Positions 8,931 through 17,853 of a stretch of 40,739 bases of DNA are shown one piece after another. The position numbers and the translations under genes were made by a program. This DNA comes from Bacteroidia bacterium (GTDB lineage: Bacteria; Bacteroidota; Bacteroidia; Bacteroidales; Prolixibacteraceae), in NCBI GenBank assembly GCA_026391655.1, contig JAPLDR010000134.1, positions 1 to 40,739 of the forward strand, in the 5' to 3' direction. The number at the start of each line of letters is the position of its first letter. Position 1 is the first letter of the stretch. Below the pieces are notes generated by a model, which saw only the letters and a program-made list of their open reading frames with translations, had not been told where the DNA came from and did no database searches.

Positions 8931-9719
8931 ATGCCCGTAAATAATATCAAAACAACCGAAGGAAAAGAGGTTTCTGTCCAGGAGAAACTCAAAATGCTCT
9001 ATGAGCTTCAAACCGTTGCATCAGAGATAGATAAAATCAACACGCTACGTGGTGAACTCCCGTTGGAGGTTCAGGATCTGGAAGACGAAATTGTCGGATT
9101 AAAGACCCGTCTTTCCAATTACAGCGACGAAATTAAAAGCCTGAACATCGCCATTGCGAATAAAAAAACTGAGATAAAAGAGTCGAAGGTCAAAATCGAG
9201 AAATACAAAGAGCAACAGGAAAACGTCCGTAATAACCGCGAATTCGACTCTCTTTCGAAAGAAGTAGAGTTTCAGACGCTCGAAATTGAGCTTTCTGAGA
9301 AAAAAATCCGCGAGTTTACTATTGAAATCAAGACGAAAACAGAAGCTGCTGAGTCTTCAGAGAAACTTCACAAAGAGCGTGAGGAAGATCTGATCAGAAA
9401 GAAGAAAGAGTTGCAGGAAATCACCGCCGAAACTGCTGTTGAGGAGGAGAAATTGAAAAGCAAAGTGACCAAAATTGAGAGTCTGATCGAAGATCGTCTG
9501 GTTATGGCTTTTAACCGTATTCGAAAAAATGCGCGTAACGGTCTGTCAGTGGTCACTGTACAACGTGATGCCTGCGGTGGTTGTTTCAATAAAATTCCGC
9601 CACAACGTCAACTGGATATCGCTTCAAGAAAGAAAATTATTGTCTGCGAGTATTGCGGTAGAATTCTGGTCGATAAAGACATCGCTACTCCGATTGATGA
9701 GGCTGAAATTCCGGTTTAA
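8931..9719 (+). CDS. C4-type zinc-ribbon coiled-coil protein (262 aa)
   Basis: A long charged coiled coil covers about residues 15-190. The C-terminus has CGGC and, about 20 residues later, CEYCGR, which form a four-cysteine zinc ribbon (DUF164 / zf-RING_7 family). Family members are thought to bind nucleic acids, and the function remains unclear. The gene follows the Nif3-like gene closely and is followed by an intrinsic terminator, so it is probably the last gene of this transcript. Confidence 0.9.
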   Translation: MPVNNIKTTEGKEVSVQEKLKMLYELQTVASEIDKINTLRGELPLEVQDLEDEIVGLKTRLSNYSDEIKSLNIAIANKKTEIKESKVKIEKYKEQQENVRNNREFDSLSKEVEFQTLEIELSEKKIREFTIEIKTKTEAAESSEKLHKEREEDLIRKKKELQEITAETAVEEEKLKSKVTKIESLIEDRLVMAFNRIRKNARNGLSVVTVQRDACGGCFNKIPPQRQLDIASRKKIIVCEYCGRILVDKDIATPIDEAEIPV

Positions 9720-9748
9720 ATATAAAATAAAACCCCCTCAAAAATATT

Positions 9749-9777
9749 AAAACCCACTGAATTTCAGCGGGTTTTTC
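9749..9777 (+). terminator. Intrinsic terminator after the zinc-ribbon gene
   Basis: AACCCACTGAA pairs with TTTCAGCGGGTT (one A/C mismatch) and is followed by a run of five T. It ends the M23/DUF433-Nif3-zinc-ribbon region on the + strand. Confidence 0.8.
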
Positions 9778-9859
9778 TTTAAATATAAACGGATTTTGTC
9801 ATAGAGAAATCATTTTATTGTCCAATTGACAAATTGTCGAATTGTCGAATTAAACTTTC

Positions 9860-10240
9860 TCAGTTTTTCGGAGCCGCCAGATCTCCGTTCAGATCACGTC
9901 GTACAAGAATCACTTTATTGTTTTCCAGTTCGCTGCAACCCTGATCATAGCAAAAATAATAGATCCGGTTACTACGCGTGGTGTAGGTACAAGTAAAATA
10001 ATCAAAACGATACCCTTTTTTCTGCAAATCGCTCTTTAGTGCAGTGGTTTTTCCCTCGGGATTAAGCGCAGTAAGGATAAAATAGTTCTTTTTAAGAATC
10101 CTGTTGATCGTTCTGATCACATTATTCGACTCCACGAACTGCCGGTTATTGTAGGCACTCCGGCATTGATCATTACAAAATTTCTGGTCAGCCCGCCCCC
10201 TCAGCGGCTCATTACATTCAAGGCATTTGCGATTATTCAT
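9860..10240 (-). CDS. Small zinc-finger protein of unknown function (126 aa)
   Basis: The N-terminus carries CLECNEPLRGRADQKFCNDQ and CRSAYNN, which supply the cysteines CxxC and CxxxC of a treble-clef-type zinc finger. This resembles the DUF2116-type fingers found in Bacteroidota proteins. The remaining ~90 residues are a small mixed alpha/beta region with no motif I can name. The gene lies convergent to the zinc-ribbon gene and divergent from ssb, separated from ssb by about 230 bases of promoter and operator-like DNA. A nucleic-acid-binding role is a guess. Confidence 0.7.
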   Translation of the reverse strand: MNNRKCLECNEPLRGRADQKFCNDQCRSAYNNRQFVESNNVIRTINRILKKNYFILTALNPEGKTTALKSDLQKKGYRFDYFTCTYTTRSNRIYYFCYDQGCSELENNKVILVRRDLNGDLAAPKN

Positions 10241-10355
10241 GACATATTATTTAGGAGGTTGTGAAAGGCAAAATCTTAAAAATGTCAGATATACAAAAAA
10301 CTTCAATTTTTATTCCACTAATATACAAAAATATATCCGGATTTATACGGTTATA

Positions 10356-10381
10356 TCCGATTATTTTCGATAATAATCGGA
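10356..10381. promoter_or_regulatory. Perfect inverted repeat upstream of ssb, operator candidate
   Basis: TCCGATTATT (10356-10365) and AATAATCGGA (10372-10381) are exact reverse complements around a 6-base spacer. Related words (ATCCGG, CGGTTAT, TTATCCG) lie on both sides between 10335 and 10400. The cluster sits between the divergent zinc-finger and ssb genes, about 40 bases upstream of the ssb -7 element. It could bind a regulator or form a hairpin. Confidence 0.5.
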
Positions 10382-10421
10382 AACATCCGGTTATTATCCG
10401 ACTGCGCCTGGGAGTCCAATT

Positions 10422-10429
10422 TAACTTTG
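10422..10429 (+). promoter_or_regulatory. -7 promoter element of ssb
   Basis: TAACTTTG matches TAnnTTTG exactly, 43 bases before the ssb start. No clear TTG lies at the expected -33 position, so an activator may be needed or the promoter may be weak. Confidence 0.5.
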
Positions 10430-10472
10430 TGCTGTAAATTTTTCGTATTTATTAATTTAAAAAACTAAAATC

Positions 10473-10817
10473 ATGAATGCATTAAGGAACAGTGTCAGGC
10501 TTATCGGCCATTTGGGTGACAATCCCAAAATGAGAAAGTTGGACAGCGAAAAATCTGTGGCCAATTTCTCCGTTGCAACAAATGAAAACTATCGCGATCA
10601 CGATGGGAACAAAAAGTCTGAAACCACATGGCATAAACTGGTGGCATGGGGAAAGCAGGCTGAAGTGGCCGAAAAATATTTGAAAAAAGGGACGGAGGTC
10701 GCAGTCGAGGGAAAACTGACCAACCGCTCATACGAAGACAAAAACGGAGAAACACACTTTGTCTCCGAAATTGTGGTAAACTCTATTTTGGTTCTCGATA
10801 AGAAAGCAGAGAATTAA
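10473..10817 (+). CDS. ssb: Single-stranded DNA-binding protein, short form (114 aa)
   Basis: The OB fold is clear from the start: MNALRNSVRLIGHLGDNPKM, then ATNENYRDHDGNKKSETTWH and KGTEVAVEGKLTNRSYEDKN. It coats single-stranded DNA during replication and repair. The protein ends at residue 114 with LDKKAEN and lacks the flexible linker and the acidic tip (DDDIPF-like) by which canonical SSB recruits partner proteins. It is therefore probably a secondary SSB or one restricted to DNA binding. It is a single-gene unit with its own upstream region and a strong terminator. Confidence 0.93.
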   Translation: MNALRNSVRLIGHLGDNPKMRKLDSEKSVANFSVATNENYRDHDGNKKSETTWHKLVAWGKQAEVAEKYLKKGTEVAVEGKLTNRSYEDKNGETHFVSEIVVNSILVLDKKAEN

Positions 10818-10849
10818 CCTGAGATTCGTTTTTCATAATGACTGAAAAA

Positions 10850-10890
10850 AGAAAGCTTTCATTAGTTATTTGTGAAAGCTTTCTTTTATT
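10850..10890 (+). terminator. Intrinsic terminator after ssb
   Basis: AGAAAGCTTTC and GAAAGCTTTCT are exact reverse complements (11 bp) with a 13-base loop, followed by TTTATTT. An A-run precedes the hairpin, so it may work in both directions. Confidence 0.85.
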
Positions 10891-11036
10891 TAATTAGGAA
10901 TTTTTTTAACTGTTTTATTCCATTTATCAAACACTTTAACAGCTTCTTTCCAAGGTATTTGTGTAGGATTCAGCACGCGCTGATCTGAAGGCAATGCCAA
11001 TTCAGTAAAAAAAATTTCTAAAAAAACCTTAGAATT
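10890..11036 (-). other. Possible gene remnant, open frame without start (48 codons)
   Basis: Directly behind the argE-like gene, in another frame, an open stretch ends with PTQIPWKEAVKVFDKWNKTV and a short tail before TAA. It has no usable start codon and overlaps the argE stop. The composition looks protein-like, but I do not recognise the family. It may be the tail of a gene whose front has been lost, or chance. Confidence 0.2.
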
Positions 11037-12093
11037 TCAGCCCTTCCAGAAGCTTAATGTAAGTAACAATCCCCTCCTTGATTTCAGAAATCAGGATATA
11101 TTCGTTGGCAGTATGCGAGCGGGCTGAATCGCCGGGACCCAGTTTAATGGAGGGGTAAGGGATCACTGCCTGGTCGGAAGTGGTTGGAGAACCGTATATC
11201 TGCAAACCCATTTCTATTCCGCGCAAAACCAACGGATGGTCGGCACTGATTCCTGAAGAGTTAAGTCTGAAAGAGCGTGGACGTACTTCAGATTGGATCA
11301 ATCCTGAGATAATCCGGAAAGCCTCTTCGTTTGAATAAAATTCATTTGTTCGGACATCTACCACAAAATGGCACAAATCGGGAACGACATTGTGTTGTTG
11401 TCCGGCCTCTATCTGTGTAACCGTTATTTTAACTGGTCCCAGAACAGCCGACTCAAGCGGAAACCGATACTTTTCAAGGATTTGAATATCTTTAATGGCC
11501 TTATAAATAGCATTTTCACCTTCATTACGGGCAGCATGACCCGCTCTCCCTTTTGCTTCACAATCGAGAACAACCAAACCTTTTTCAGCAATGGCAATCT
11601 GCATTTGTGTGGGTTCGCCCACAATGGCCAGATCAATTTTTCCCAAATGATCTAAAACTGAAGCCACACCGTTTTCACCTGAAACTTCCTCTTCGGCGCT
11701 TGCGCAAAAAATAAGGTTATAGGGTAAACAACCGGCCTCGTAATAATGGCGAAAAGCGCCAAGTAACGACACCACAGAAGCCCCTGCATCGTTGCTGCCA
11801 AGCCCTGTAATTCGCTCCTCTTCGACTGTAGCTTTAAATGGTTCATAGGTCCAGCCTCTGGCAGGACGAACGGTATCAATATGGGAGTTCAGCAATATAA
11901 CCGGCTTTCCTTCAGACCAATTTGCATTGCTCATCCAAAGATTGTTGCCATTTCGTTTCGGATGAAGACCCCATGACGTAAATTTCTTTTCCAAATAATC
12001 GGCCACATCGTTCTCTTCGCGACTCAAAGAAGGTATTTCGATTATTGCTTTTAATATCTCAACACTTTCGGATACGAGTTCGTCTGTTATCAT
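11029..12093 (-). CDS. argE: M20-family deacylase of arginine synthesis, probable N-succinyl/acetyl-ornithine (citrulline) deacylase (354 aa)
   Basis: M20 metallopeptidase signatures are present: LNSHIDTV (His and Asp ligands), GSNDAGA (bridging Asp), SAEEEVSG (catalytic Glu and ligand), GEPT and a late RSHTANEYI histidine. These enzymes remove the acyl group from ornithine, citrulline or lysine derivatives. Its ATG overlaps the stop of argB by 4 bases, and argF' comes just before. That ArgF is of the succinyl type, so this enzyme most likely removes succinate (or acetate) from N-acylcitrulline. Substrate preference cannot be read from the sequence. It is the last gene of the minus-strand cluster. 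Confidence 0.88.
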   Translation of the reverse strand: MITDELVSESVEILKAIIEIPSLSREENDVADYLEKKFTSWGLHPKRNGNNLWMSNANWSEGKPVILLNSHIDTVRPARGWTYEPFKATVEEERITGLGSNDAGASVVSLLGAFRHYYEAGCLPYNLIFCASAEEEVSGENGVASVLDHLGKIDLAIVGEPTQMQIAIAEKGLVVLDCEAKGRAGHAARNEGENAIYKAIKDIQILEKYRFPLESAVLGPVKITVTQIEAGQQHNVVPDLCHFVVDVRTNEFYSNEEAFRIISGLIQSEVRPRSFRLNSSGISADHPLVLRGIEMGLQIYGSPTTSDQAVIPYPSIKLGPGDSARSHTANEYILISEIKEGIVTYIKLLEGLKF

Positions 12094-12872
12094 ATGTGGA
12101 GTACTAGCCTTGTTCCTCTCAGACCGCCCGAAATACCCTGGGCATTCGTGATCACCACGGCACTAACACCCCGGCGGAGTGCATTAAATCCATTTTCGAG
12201 TTTGGGAATCATTCCGCCGGAGATTATACCTTTTGCTTTCAATTCTTCAAACATTACAGGATCAATTTCGGGGACGACCGATTTTTCGTCTGCTTCATTC
12301 ATAAGTACACCAGCTTTTTCGAAACAGAATATTAACCGCACTTCGTATCTCGAGCACAATGAAGTTGCTAATTCTGATGCTATTGTATCTGCATTTGTAT
12401 TCAGCAGCGATCCTTTGCCATCGTGAGTAATCGGAGCAATTACGGGAACAGCGCCGTTGACAAGCAGTTCAGACAAAGCCTGTGCATTGACCCAGTTAAT
12501 ATCTCCGACAAAACCATAATCGATTGCGCCGACCGGACGTTTGGCAGCCCGGATGATATCGAGATCTGCTCCTGTCAATCCGATGGCATTATTTCCAAAG
12601 GCCTGCAATCCCGCAACAACATTTTTATTCACCAAACCCGCATAAACCATTGTCGCCACTTTCAGTGTCTCGGCATCCGTAATCCGGCGTCCGTCCACAA
12701 TTTTGGTCTCAATACCGAGCTTTTCAGCTAATGTCGTAGCGCTTTTCCCACCACCATGGACGAGAATTTTACCACCTGCAATGCGCGAAAAGTCCTTTAA
12801 TAACGATCGGAGCGGAACCTCCTCCTCAACGATCTTGCCACCTACTTTAATGATTATCAAGTGATCTCTCAT
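12090..12872 (-). CDS. argB: N-acetyl(succinyl)glutamate kinase (260 aa)
   Basis: This amino-acid kinase family member phosphorylates the gamma-carboxyl of N-acylglutamate. KVGGKIVEEE and LVHGGGKSATTLAEKLG provide the phosphate-binding glycine loops. LTGADLDIIRAAKRP and LLNTNADTIASELA bind substrate and nucleotide, and GGMIPKLENGFNAL is the typical C-terminal motif. The length of ~260 aa is that of the E. coli-type enzyme without the N-terminal helix of arginine-inhibited forms, so feedback inhibition is not evident. It lies between argF' (one-base gap) and the argE-like gene (4-base overlap). Confidence 0.95.
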   Translation of the reverse strand: MRDHLIIIKVGGKIVEEEVPLRSLLKDFSRIAGGKILVHGGGKSATTLAEKLGIETKIVDGRRITDAETLKVATMVYAGLVNKNVVAGLQAFGNNAIGLTGADLDIIRAAKRPVGAIDYGFVGDINWVNAQALSELLVNGAVPVIAPITHDGKGSLLNTNADTIASELATSLCSRYEVRLIFCFEKAGVLMNEADEKSVVPEIDPVMFEELKAKGIISGGMIPKLENGFNALRRGVSAVVITNAQGISGGLRGTRLVLHI

Positions 12873-12873
12873 A

Positions 12874-13818
12874 CTACCCTTCCAATATCATTTTTAATAT
12901 TGCCTGTGCCGAATATACACGATTTTCTGCTTCGTCAATCACAATTGATAAAGGTCCATCGAGAACTTCATCCGTTACGATCATATTTCGTCGTACGGGA
13001 AGGCAATGCATAAACTTTGCATTGTTGGTCAGCGCCATTTTTTCGGATGTAACAGTCCAATTCCTATCCTTTGAGAGAATCTCGCCGTATTCGGTATACG
13101 ACGACCAGTTCTTGGCATAGATAAAGTCGGAGCCTTCAAATGCTTTGTCCTGATCGTACTCCACTTTAATATCTCCTATAAACTTGGGGTCAAGCTCATA
13201 ACCTTTTGGATGAGTCACTACCAAATCATAATCAGTCTGGCGCATCCATTCGACAAATGAGTTGGGGACCGCCTGCGGAAGGGCACGCGGATGAGGTGCC
13301 CAGCTCAGTACAACTTTAGGACGTGCTTTGGTTTTGTATTCTTCAATCGTCATGTGATCGGCAAAACTCTGCAGCGGGTGTCGTGTGGCAGCCTCCATAC
13401 TTACAACCGGCACACCAGCAAATTGTATAAACTGGTTCAGAATCTTTTCGTTGTAATCATCCTCTTTGCTTTCGAATCGGGCAAATGCCCGGACTCCGAT
13501 GATGTCGCAATACCTTCCGATCACAGGAATTGCTTCGCGCAAATGTTCCGGCTTGTCGCCATCCATTACCACACCTAATTCACTTTCAAGTCGCCATCCA
13601 TCCTGATTTACGTTCAGAACCATCGTGTTCATTCCCAGATTCATCGCTGCTTTTTGGGTGCTCAGCCGGGTCCGAAGGCTCGAATCAAAAAAGATCAACA
13701 CCATTGTTTTATTCTTGCCAAGATGTTGGTAACCATAAGGATTGCTCTTGATTTCGCGAGCTGATTTTATCGCTTCCGTCAGATTGGGAAGGTCGTAAAC
13801 TGAAGTAAAGTGTTGCAT
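12874..13818 (-). CDS. argF': N-succinylornithine carbamoyltransferase (ArgF', ~314 aa)
   Basis: The carbamoyl-phosphate motif SSLRTRLSTQKAA and the region MDGDKPEHLREAIPVIGRYC are clear. HCLPVRRNMIVTDEVLD is the C-terminal motif. From memory of the Bacteroides fragilis enzyme, the proline in DGDKPEHL corresponds to Pro90, the residue that distinguishes N-succinyl- from N-acetylornithine transcarbamylase (Glu in Xanthomonas). I therefore infer the succinyl substrate. I chose the internal ATG at 13818 (MQHFTSVYDL) because it aligns with the family start; an in-frame ATG at 13860 would add 14 unlikely residues. It forms a tight unit with argB and argE. Confidence 0.93.
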   Translation of the reverse strand: MQHFTSVYDLPNLTEAIKSAREIKSNPYGYQHLGKNKTMVLIFFDSSLRTRLSTQKAAMNLGMNTMVLNVNQDGWRLESELGVVMDGDKPEHLREAIPVIGRYCDIIGVRAFARFESKEDDYNEKILNQFIQFAGVPVVSMEAATRHPLQSFADHMTIEEYKTKARPKVVLSWAPHPRALPQAVPNSFVEWMRQTDYDLVVTHPKGYELDPKFIGDIKVEYDQDKAFEGSDFIYAKNWSSYTEYGEILSKDRNWTVTSEKMALTNNAKFMHCLPVRRNMIVTDEVLDGPLSIVIDEAENRVYSAQAILKMILEG

Positions 13819-13845
13819 ATTGTGTGAAAATAATTGTTTTTTTTT

Positions 13846-13937
13846 GCCACAAAGACTCAAAGGCTCAAAGTTTCACTAAGTTTAAATTTCAGATAATCAA
13901 CGCTTTGTGCAACTTAGTGTTTTAGTGCCTTGGTGGC
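13846..13937. repeat. Long inverted intergenic repeat upstream of argF'
   Basis: The left arm begins GCCACAAAGACTCAAAGGC and the right arm ends GTTTTAGTGCCTTGGTGGC. The arms are imperfect reverse complements around an AT-rich centre. The wording matches the repeats at 2423 and 2799. It lies in the leader of argF', between it and an inserted-looking gene. Confidence 0.7.
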
Positions 13938-13965
13938 ATTTATTCATCTTAAAAATAGTCATAAT

Positions 13966-14940
13966 TTATAAATCTCGACCACCTGTCCAAAGTATCTTGT
14001 CAACAAATCGATTAAGTCTTATTGTTTTTAAATTTTCAATTTCATTACTAAATGTTGCCTCGATTGTTGTTAAATACTGGTCAACAGAATTTAAATATCT
14101 ATTAATTTCTATTTCATTTCTCTTTGTAAACTCTTTTGCAAGAGGTAAATAAGGAGCATATAGATTACTTTTAAGTCCAAGTGATTGTTTTGTTCGGTTA
14201 TCAGTGGGAAGAATTTTCCAAGGGTTATTTAAAAACAAGATTTTTGACACTAATGAGGTCGCTTTGCCATGCGTTATGCCTTCTCTGTTTAATGTTTCCA
14301 CAAACCCATCCACATCGGTTGAATTATCTGCTGAAGTCCAGTCAATTGTCATTTGTAATCGAATATTTGTTTTGCACTTTACAAAACATCTTGCAACTCC
14401 AAATTCATTAACAAAACGCTGGAATGCACCACTGGATTTTTCCAGATATTCACTTATGTCCATTCCCCCATTTTTATATCTCTGAAATTCACGAATATAT
14501 ATTAAATCAGAATGATAGAAAGCTAATAAATTTCCTAACGCTTGAATATATTGTATGTCAAGTACGAATTCTTTTCCTTTTAAACTGTTGTTATTCTCTT
14601 TTTTAATTGTTCTTGTCATAGTCTTACCTTTCTTATTTTCTTTTAGAATCTTATCAGGATTAGGATTTTTTGAGAGAAAATTTAATCCTCTCTGCGTAAT
14701 TCGTGCGTAACCATGTCTTGTTGATTCTACAAACCCAGCATCCCGGATGAAGAAAGTTCTAGCACATCCCACACGATAATCAAAGATTTTTTGATTACTT
14801 GGAATCGTTTCTTGTCTTTCCTCATAGGAAACTTTAAATGTTTGTGCAAGAGTCTCAATTACTTCCTGAAACCCCCACTCTTTGCTATCAGCTAAAACCT
14901 TTAAGTAAGAGAGCTTTACTGAATCTAAATCAGGTATCAT
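13966..14940 (-). CDS. Mrr_N-type winged-helix protein with unknown C-terminal domain (324 aa)
   Basis: Residues ~1-95 resemble the N-terminal winged helix of Mrr-type restriction proteins: SYLKVLADSKEWGFQEVIET, DYRVGCARTFFIRDAGFVES and ARITQRGLNFLSKNP. No Mrr nuclease motif follows. The C-terminal ~180 residues include ASLVSKILFLNNPWKILPTD, which recalls helical domains in defence-related and glycosylase-like proteins; this is only a resemblance. The gene is visibly more AT-rich than its neighbours. It sits alone between argF' and proA, next to an inverted repeat. It is probably an acquired gene with a DNA-related, possibly defence, role. Confidence 0.6.
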   Translation of the reverse strand: MIPDLDSVKLSYLKVLADSKEWGFQEVIETLAQTFKVSYEERQETIPSNQKIFDYRVGCARTFFIRDAGFVESTRHGYARITQRGLNFLSKNPNPDKILKENKKGKTMTRTIKKENNNSLKGKEFVLDIQYIQALGNLLAFYHSDLIYIREFQRYKNGGMDISEYLEKSSGAFQRFVNEFGVARCFVKCKTNIRLQMTIDWTSADNSTDVDGFVETLNREGITHGKATSLVSKILFLNNPWKILPTDNRTKQSLGLKSNLYAPYLPLAKEFTKRNEIEINRYLNSVDQYLTTIEATFSNEIENLKTIRLNRFVDKILWTGGRDL

Positions 14941-14975
14941 GGTCGCATATATTTAATCTTACCTCCAACTTTCAC

Positions 14976-16223
14976 CTACGAACGTATCTGCCCGTCACCT
15001 TCGATCAGCCATTTATAGCTCGTCAGTTCTTCAAGCGCCATCGGACCGCGTGCATGCAATTTCTGGGTGCTGATTCCTATTTCAGCTCCTAAACCAAACT
15101 GTGCTCCGTCGGTAAACGCGGTACTTGCATTGACATAAACGGCAGCAGCATCAACAATTTTCAGGAACAAATCACAATTCGTTTTGTTCTCCGAAATTAT
15201 TGCCTCACTGTGCTTTGAACTATATTTTGCGATATGTGCAAGGGCTTCGCCGAATGAAGCGACCGTTTTTATGGCCATTTTATACGAAAGAAATTCTGTT
15301 CCAAATGATTCGTCCGTAGCTTGATGAAGTAAATGACCGGGATATTTCCGATCCAGTAAATTGAAAGATTGCCGGTCAGCATAAATTTCAACATTACTAT
15401 TGCTCAATAACTTAGCAATACCCTCAAGATCAGACAACCGTGATTTATGAATAATCAGACAATCGAGTGCGTTACACACACTTACACGGCGGGTTTTGGC
15501 ATTGTTCACGATCTGAATCCCTTTAACGAGATCACCAAATTCATCAAAATAGGTGTGACAGATGCCGGCTCCTGTTTCGATTACCGGGATAGTAGCATTC
15601 TGCCTGACGTAGTCGATCAATCCCTGACTACCGCGGGGAATCAACAAATCGACATACCCCCGGGCGTTCAGTAATTCAGTGGTCGCCTCTCGCCCTGATG
15701 GCAGAAGTGTCAGAATATTTGTATTTATCTTATTTGCAACCAGTATTTTATGAATCAAACTTACAATTGCCTGATTAGAATTAGATGCATCGCTTCCCCC
15801 TTTCAGGATGCAGGCATTTCCGGATTTGATGCAAAGCGAGAAGACATCAAATGTAACATTGGGTCGTGCTTCGAACACGATACCGATCACGCCAAATGGA
15901 ACTGTGACTTTGGTAATTTTTAATCCGTTAGGTCTGACTGTATCAGATAAAATCCTTCCAACCGGCGAAGGCAATGAGGCAACATTGCGAATGTCATCCG
16001 CAATAGCTATTATGCGTTCTGCCGTGAGTTTCAACCGATCGTATTTGGGATCGGAATTCTCCATGCGTGCGAGATCTTTCTGATTTTCACGAAGAATAAA
16101 ATCAGTGCTTTTCACTGCTGCATCAGCAATTTTGATCAGCACTTCATTGATCTGGCTTACGTTAAGCAGATTCAACTCGCGACTGGCGCTTAAGGTATTA
16201 ACGAATTGTTCGCGATAGTTCAT
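14976..16223 (-). CDS. proA: Gamma-glutamyl phosphate reductase (415 aa)
   Basis: The enzyme reduces glutamyl-5-phosphate to the semialdehyde with NADPH, the second step of proline synthesis. Recognisable segments are [45 protein letters not shown] and [15 protein letters not shown], which contains the catalytic cysteine. The C-terminus has [20 protein letters not shown], which is typical. It is full length. It lies 8 bases downstream of proB on the same strand, so the two are almost certainly co-transcribed. Confidence 0.97.
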   Translation of the reverse strand: MNYREQFVNTLSASRELNLLNVSQINEVLIKIADAAVKSTDFILRENQKDLARMENSDPKYDRLKLTAERIIAIADDIRNVASLPSPVGRILSDTVRPNGLKITKVTVPFGVIGIVFEARPNVTFDVFSLCIKSGNACILKGGSDASNSNQAIVSLIHKILVANKINTNILTLLPSGREATTELLNARGYVDLLIPRGSQGLIDYVRQNATIPVIETGAGICHTYFDEFGDLVKGIQIVNNAKTRRVSVCNALDCLIIHKSRLSDLEGIAKLLSNSNVEIYADRQSFNLLDRKYPGHLLHQATDESFGTEFLSYKMAIKTVASFGEALAHIAKYSSKHSEAIISENKTNCDLFLKIVDAAAVYVNASTAFTDGAQFGLGAEIGISTQKLHARGPMALEELTSYKWLIEGDGQIRS

Positions 16224-16231
16224 CGTATAAG

Positions 16232-17317
16232 TTATAGCAGGTATAAATAATCGTAATGGATAAAGGGTTTCGATTTCTTGCCACCCATCTCTTTAAGTAA
16301 CTCATCCGAAGAATAGGAAGCTTTTCCAAGCCCTATCAATTCGCCATTTGAATCTTTAATACGGACAATATCACCGTCTTTAAAGAAACCTTCGATCCGG
16401 ACAATTCCAATTGGCAACAGGCTGATTGCTTTATCTGAGAGAAGCGCCTCACGGGCACCGTCATTGATAATCACTTCACCTTTGGCAAAATCGTCAGAAT
16501 GGGCAAGCCACTTTCTGACTCCAGTAGATTTCTTTTGAGCAGGTATAAAATGTGTATGAACAGCATCTTTGGTGGCATTCAATATATTAGAAAGCGTATT
16601 TATTTTTGTGCCATTCGCAATGTGAACTGAAATCCCTTGTCCTGCCAGCTTCGAAGCGATATGAAATTTAGTAAGCATCCCCCCTCTTCCAAAGTTTGAT
16701 TTTTTACCGGAAATAGCTTCAATATCAATCATTTCACCCAATTTAATTGATGAAATTAACTGGCTTTCGGGCTCATCGGGCGAACCTGAATAAACACCGT
16801 CAACATTCGTAAGAATAATCAGCGCGTCCATATCCATCATCGAGGCAATCAATCCCGAAAGTTCATCGTTGTCGGTGAACATCAATTCGGTTACTGAAAT
16901 CGTATCATTTTCGTTTACAACTGGAACAACTCCATTGTCGAGTAAAGTGTTCATGCAGTTGCGCATATTTAGGTAATGGAGCCTGTCACTAAAATTCTCT
17001 TTCGTCGTAAGCACCTGAGCACAAGTGATTCCATTTTCGTAGAAAAGATCAGCGTACCTGTTAATCAATTTCACCTGACCAACTGCTGACCACAGCTGGC
17101 GACTTGAAACAGGATCGAGTTTACGTTGCAGCTCAACTTCCGCGCGTCCGGCAGCAACTGCCCCGGAAGTAACAAGAATTACCTGTAACCCTGCTTTTCG
17201 GAGTGATGCGATCTGATCGACAATATGAGCCATACTTGTAACGTTGAGCATCCCGTCCTCACGGGTCAAAACATTACTACCAACTTTTACTACTATTTTA
17301 TTGTATAATAACGACAT
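16232..17317 (-). CDS. proB: Glutamate 5-kinase with PUA domain (361 aa)
   Basis: The amino-acid kinase domain (residues ~1-255) begins [18 protein letters not shown] and includes [11 protein letters not shown] and [10 protein letters not shown]-terminal PUA domain (~275-355) contains [20 protein letters not shown]. The enzyme makes glutamyl-5-phosphate, the first and normally proline-inhibited step of proline synthesis. Length and order match E. coli ProB. It is followed by proA. The 120 bases upstream show no clear promoter. Confidence 0.96.
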   Translation of the reverse strand: MSLLYNKIVVKVGSNVLTREDGMLNVTSMAHIVDQIASLRKAGLQVILVTSGAVAAGRAEVELQRKLDPVSSRQLWSAVGQVKLINRYADLFYENGITCAQVLTTKENFSDRLHYLNMRNCMNTLLDNGVVPVVNENDTISVTELMFTDNDELSGLIASMMDMDALIILTNVDGVYSGSPDEPESQLISSIKLGEMIDIEAISGKKSNFGRGGMLTKFHIASKLAGQGISVHIANGTKINTLSNILNATKDAVHTHFIPAQKKSTGVRKWLAHSDDFAKGEVIINDGAREALLSDKAISLLPIGIVRIEGFFKDGDIVRIKDSNGELIGLGKASYSSDELLKEMGGKKSKPFIHYDYLYLL

Positions 17318-17440
17318 AACTTATAACTTCGGACTGGAAACCAATAATTTAATTTTACCATTCAATCAATATTCCTCACATGATGCTCAAATTCGGGCTC
17401 CCGGGATGGAGATGTAATACAAATCTGTTTTTTGCGAGTT

Positions 17441-17839
17441 TTATGGCTTGACACCTATTTTTGAAACCATCACCAACAAACCTCCCGTAATAAAGGCAAC
17501 CACCCACCAAATATAGGCATAACGCGAATATTTGTGAATAGCATCAGATACAATAGTACCGATTCCGTTTTTAATCCGTAATCGCCAGATCAGAATATTA
17601 TCAATCAACATTCCCAATAGCGAAGAGTACCCTATTATACCATGCAGCGTAAATAATCCTTTCGAAGAACCTGCAATCATAAAACCAGTTGCAGTTATAT
17701 CAAAAATGATTCCAAGCGTTAAAAATAATAAAACACGGGGAAGAACTTTTTTGTGCTTCTGCTCGGTAAAAATACCGATTGAATAAAACAACAACGCAAA
17801 GAACACGATCGAAGAACCGACCATCACCAACTTATTCAT
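17441..17839 (-). CDS. Small four-helix membrane protein, HsmA/TIGR03987-like (132 aa)
   Basis: Four membrane segments are visible: about residues 5-23, 36-56, 64-86 and 106-126. The region TEQKHKKVLPRVLLFLTLGI followed by IFDITATGFM resembles the HsmA/TIGR03987 family of small membrane proteins, whose function is unknown. The gene follows the acyl-CoA synthetase gene by 14 bases and probably shares its transcript. The family name is given from pattern memory and could be wrong; the membrane topology is clear. Confidence 0.65.
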   Translation of the reverse strand: MNKLVMVGSSIVFFALLFYSIGIFTEQKHKKVLPRVLLFLTLGIIFDITATGFMIAGSSKGLFTLHGIIGYSSLLGMLIDNILIWRLRIKNGIGTIVSDAIHKYSRYAYIWWVVAFITGGLLVMVSKIGVKP

Positions 17840-17853
17840 ATATAATTATTTAA

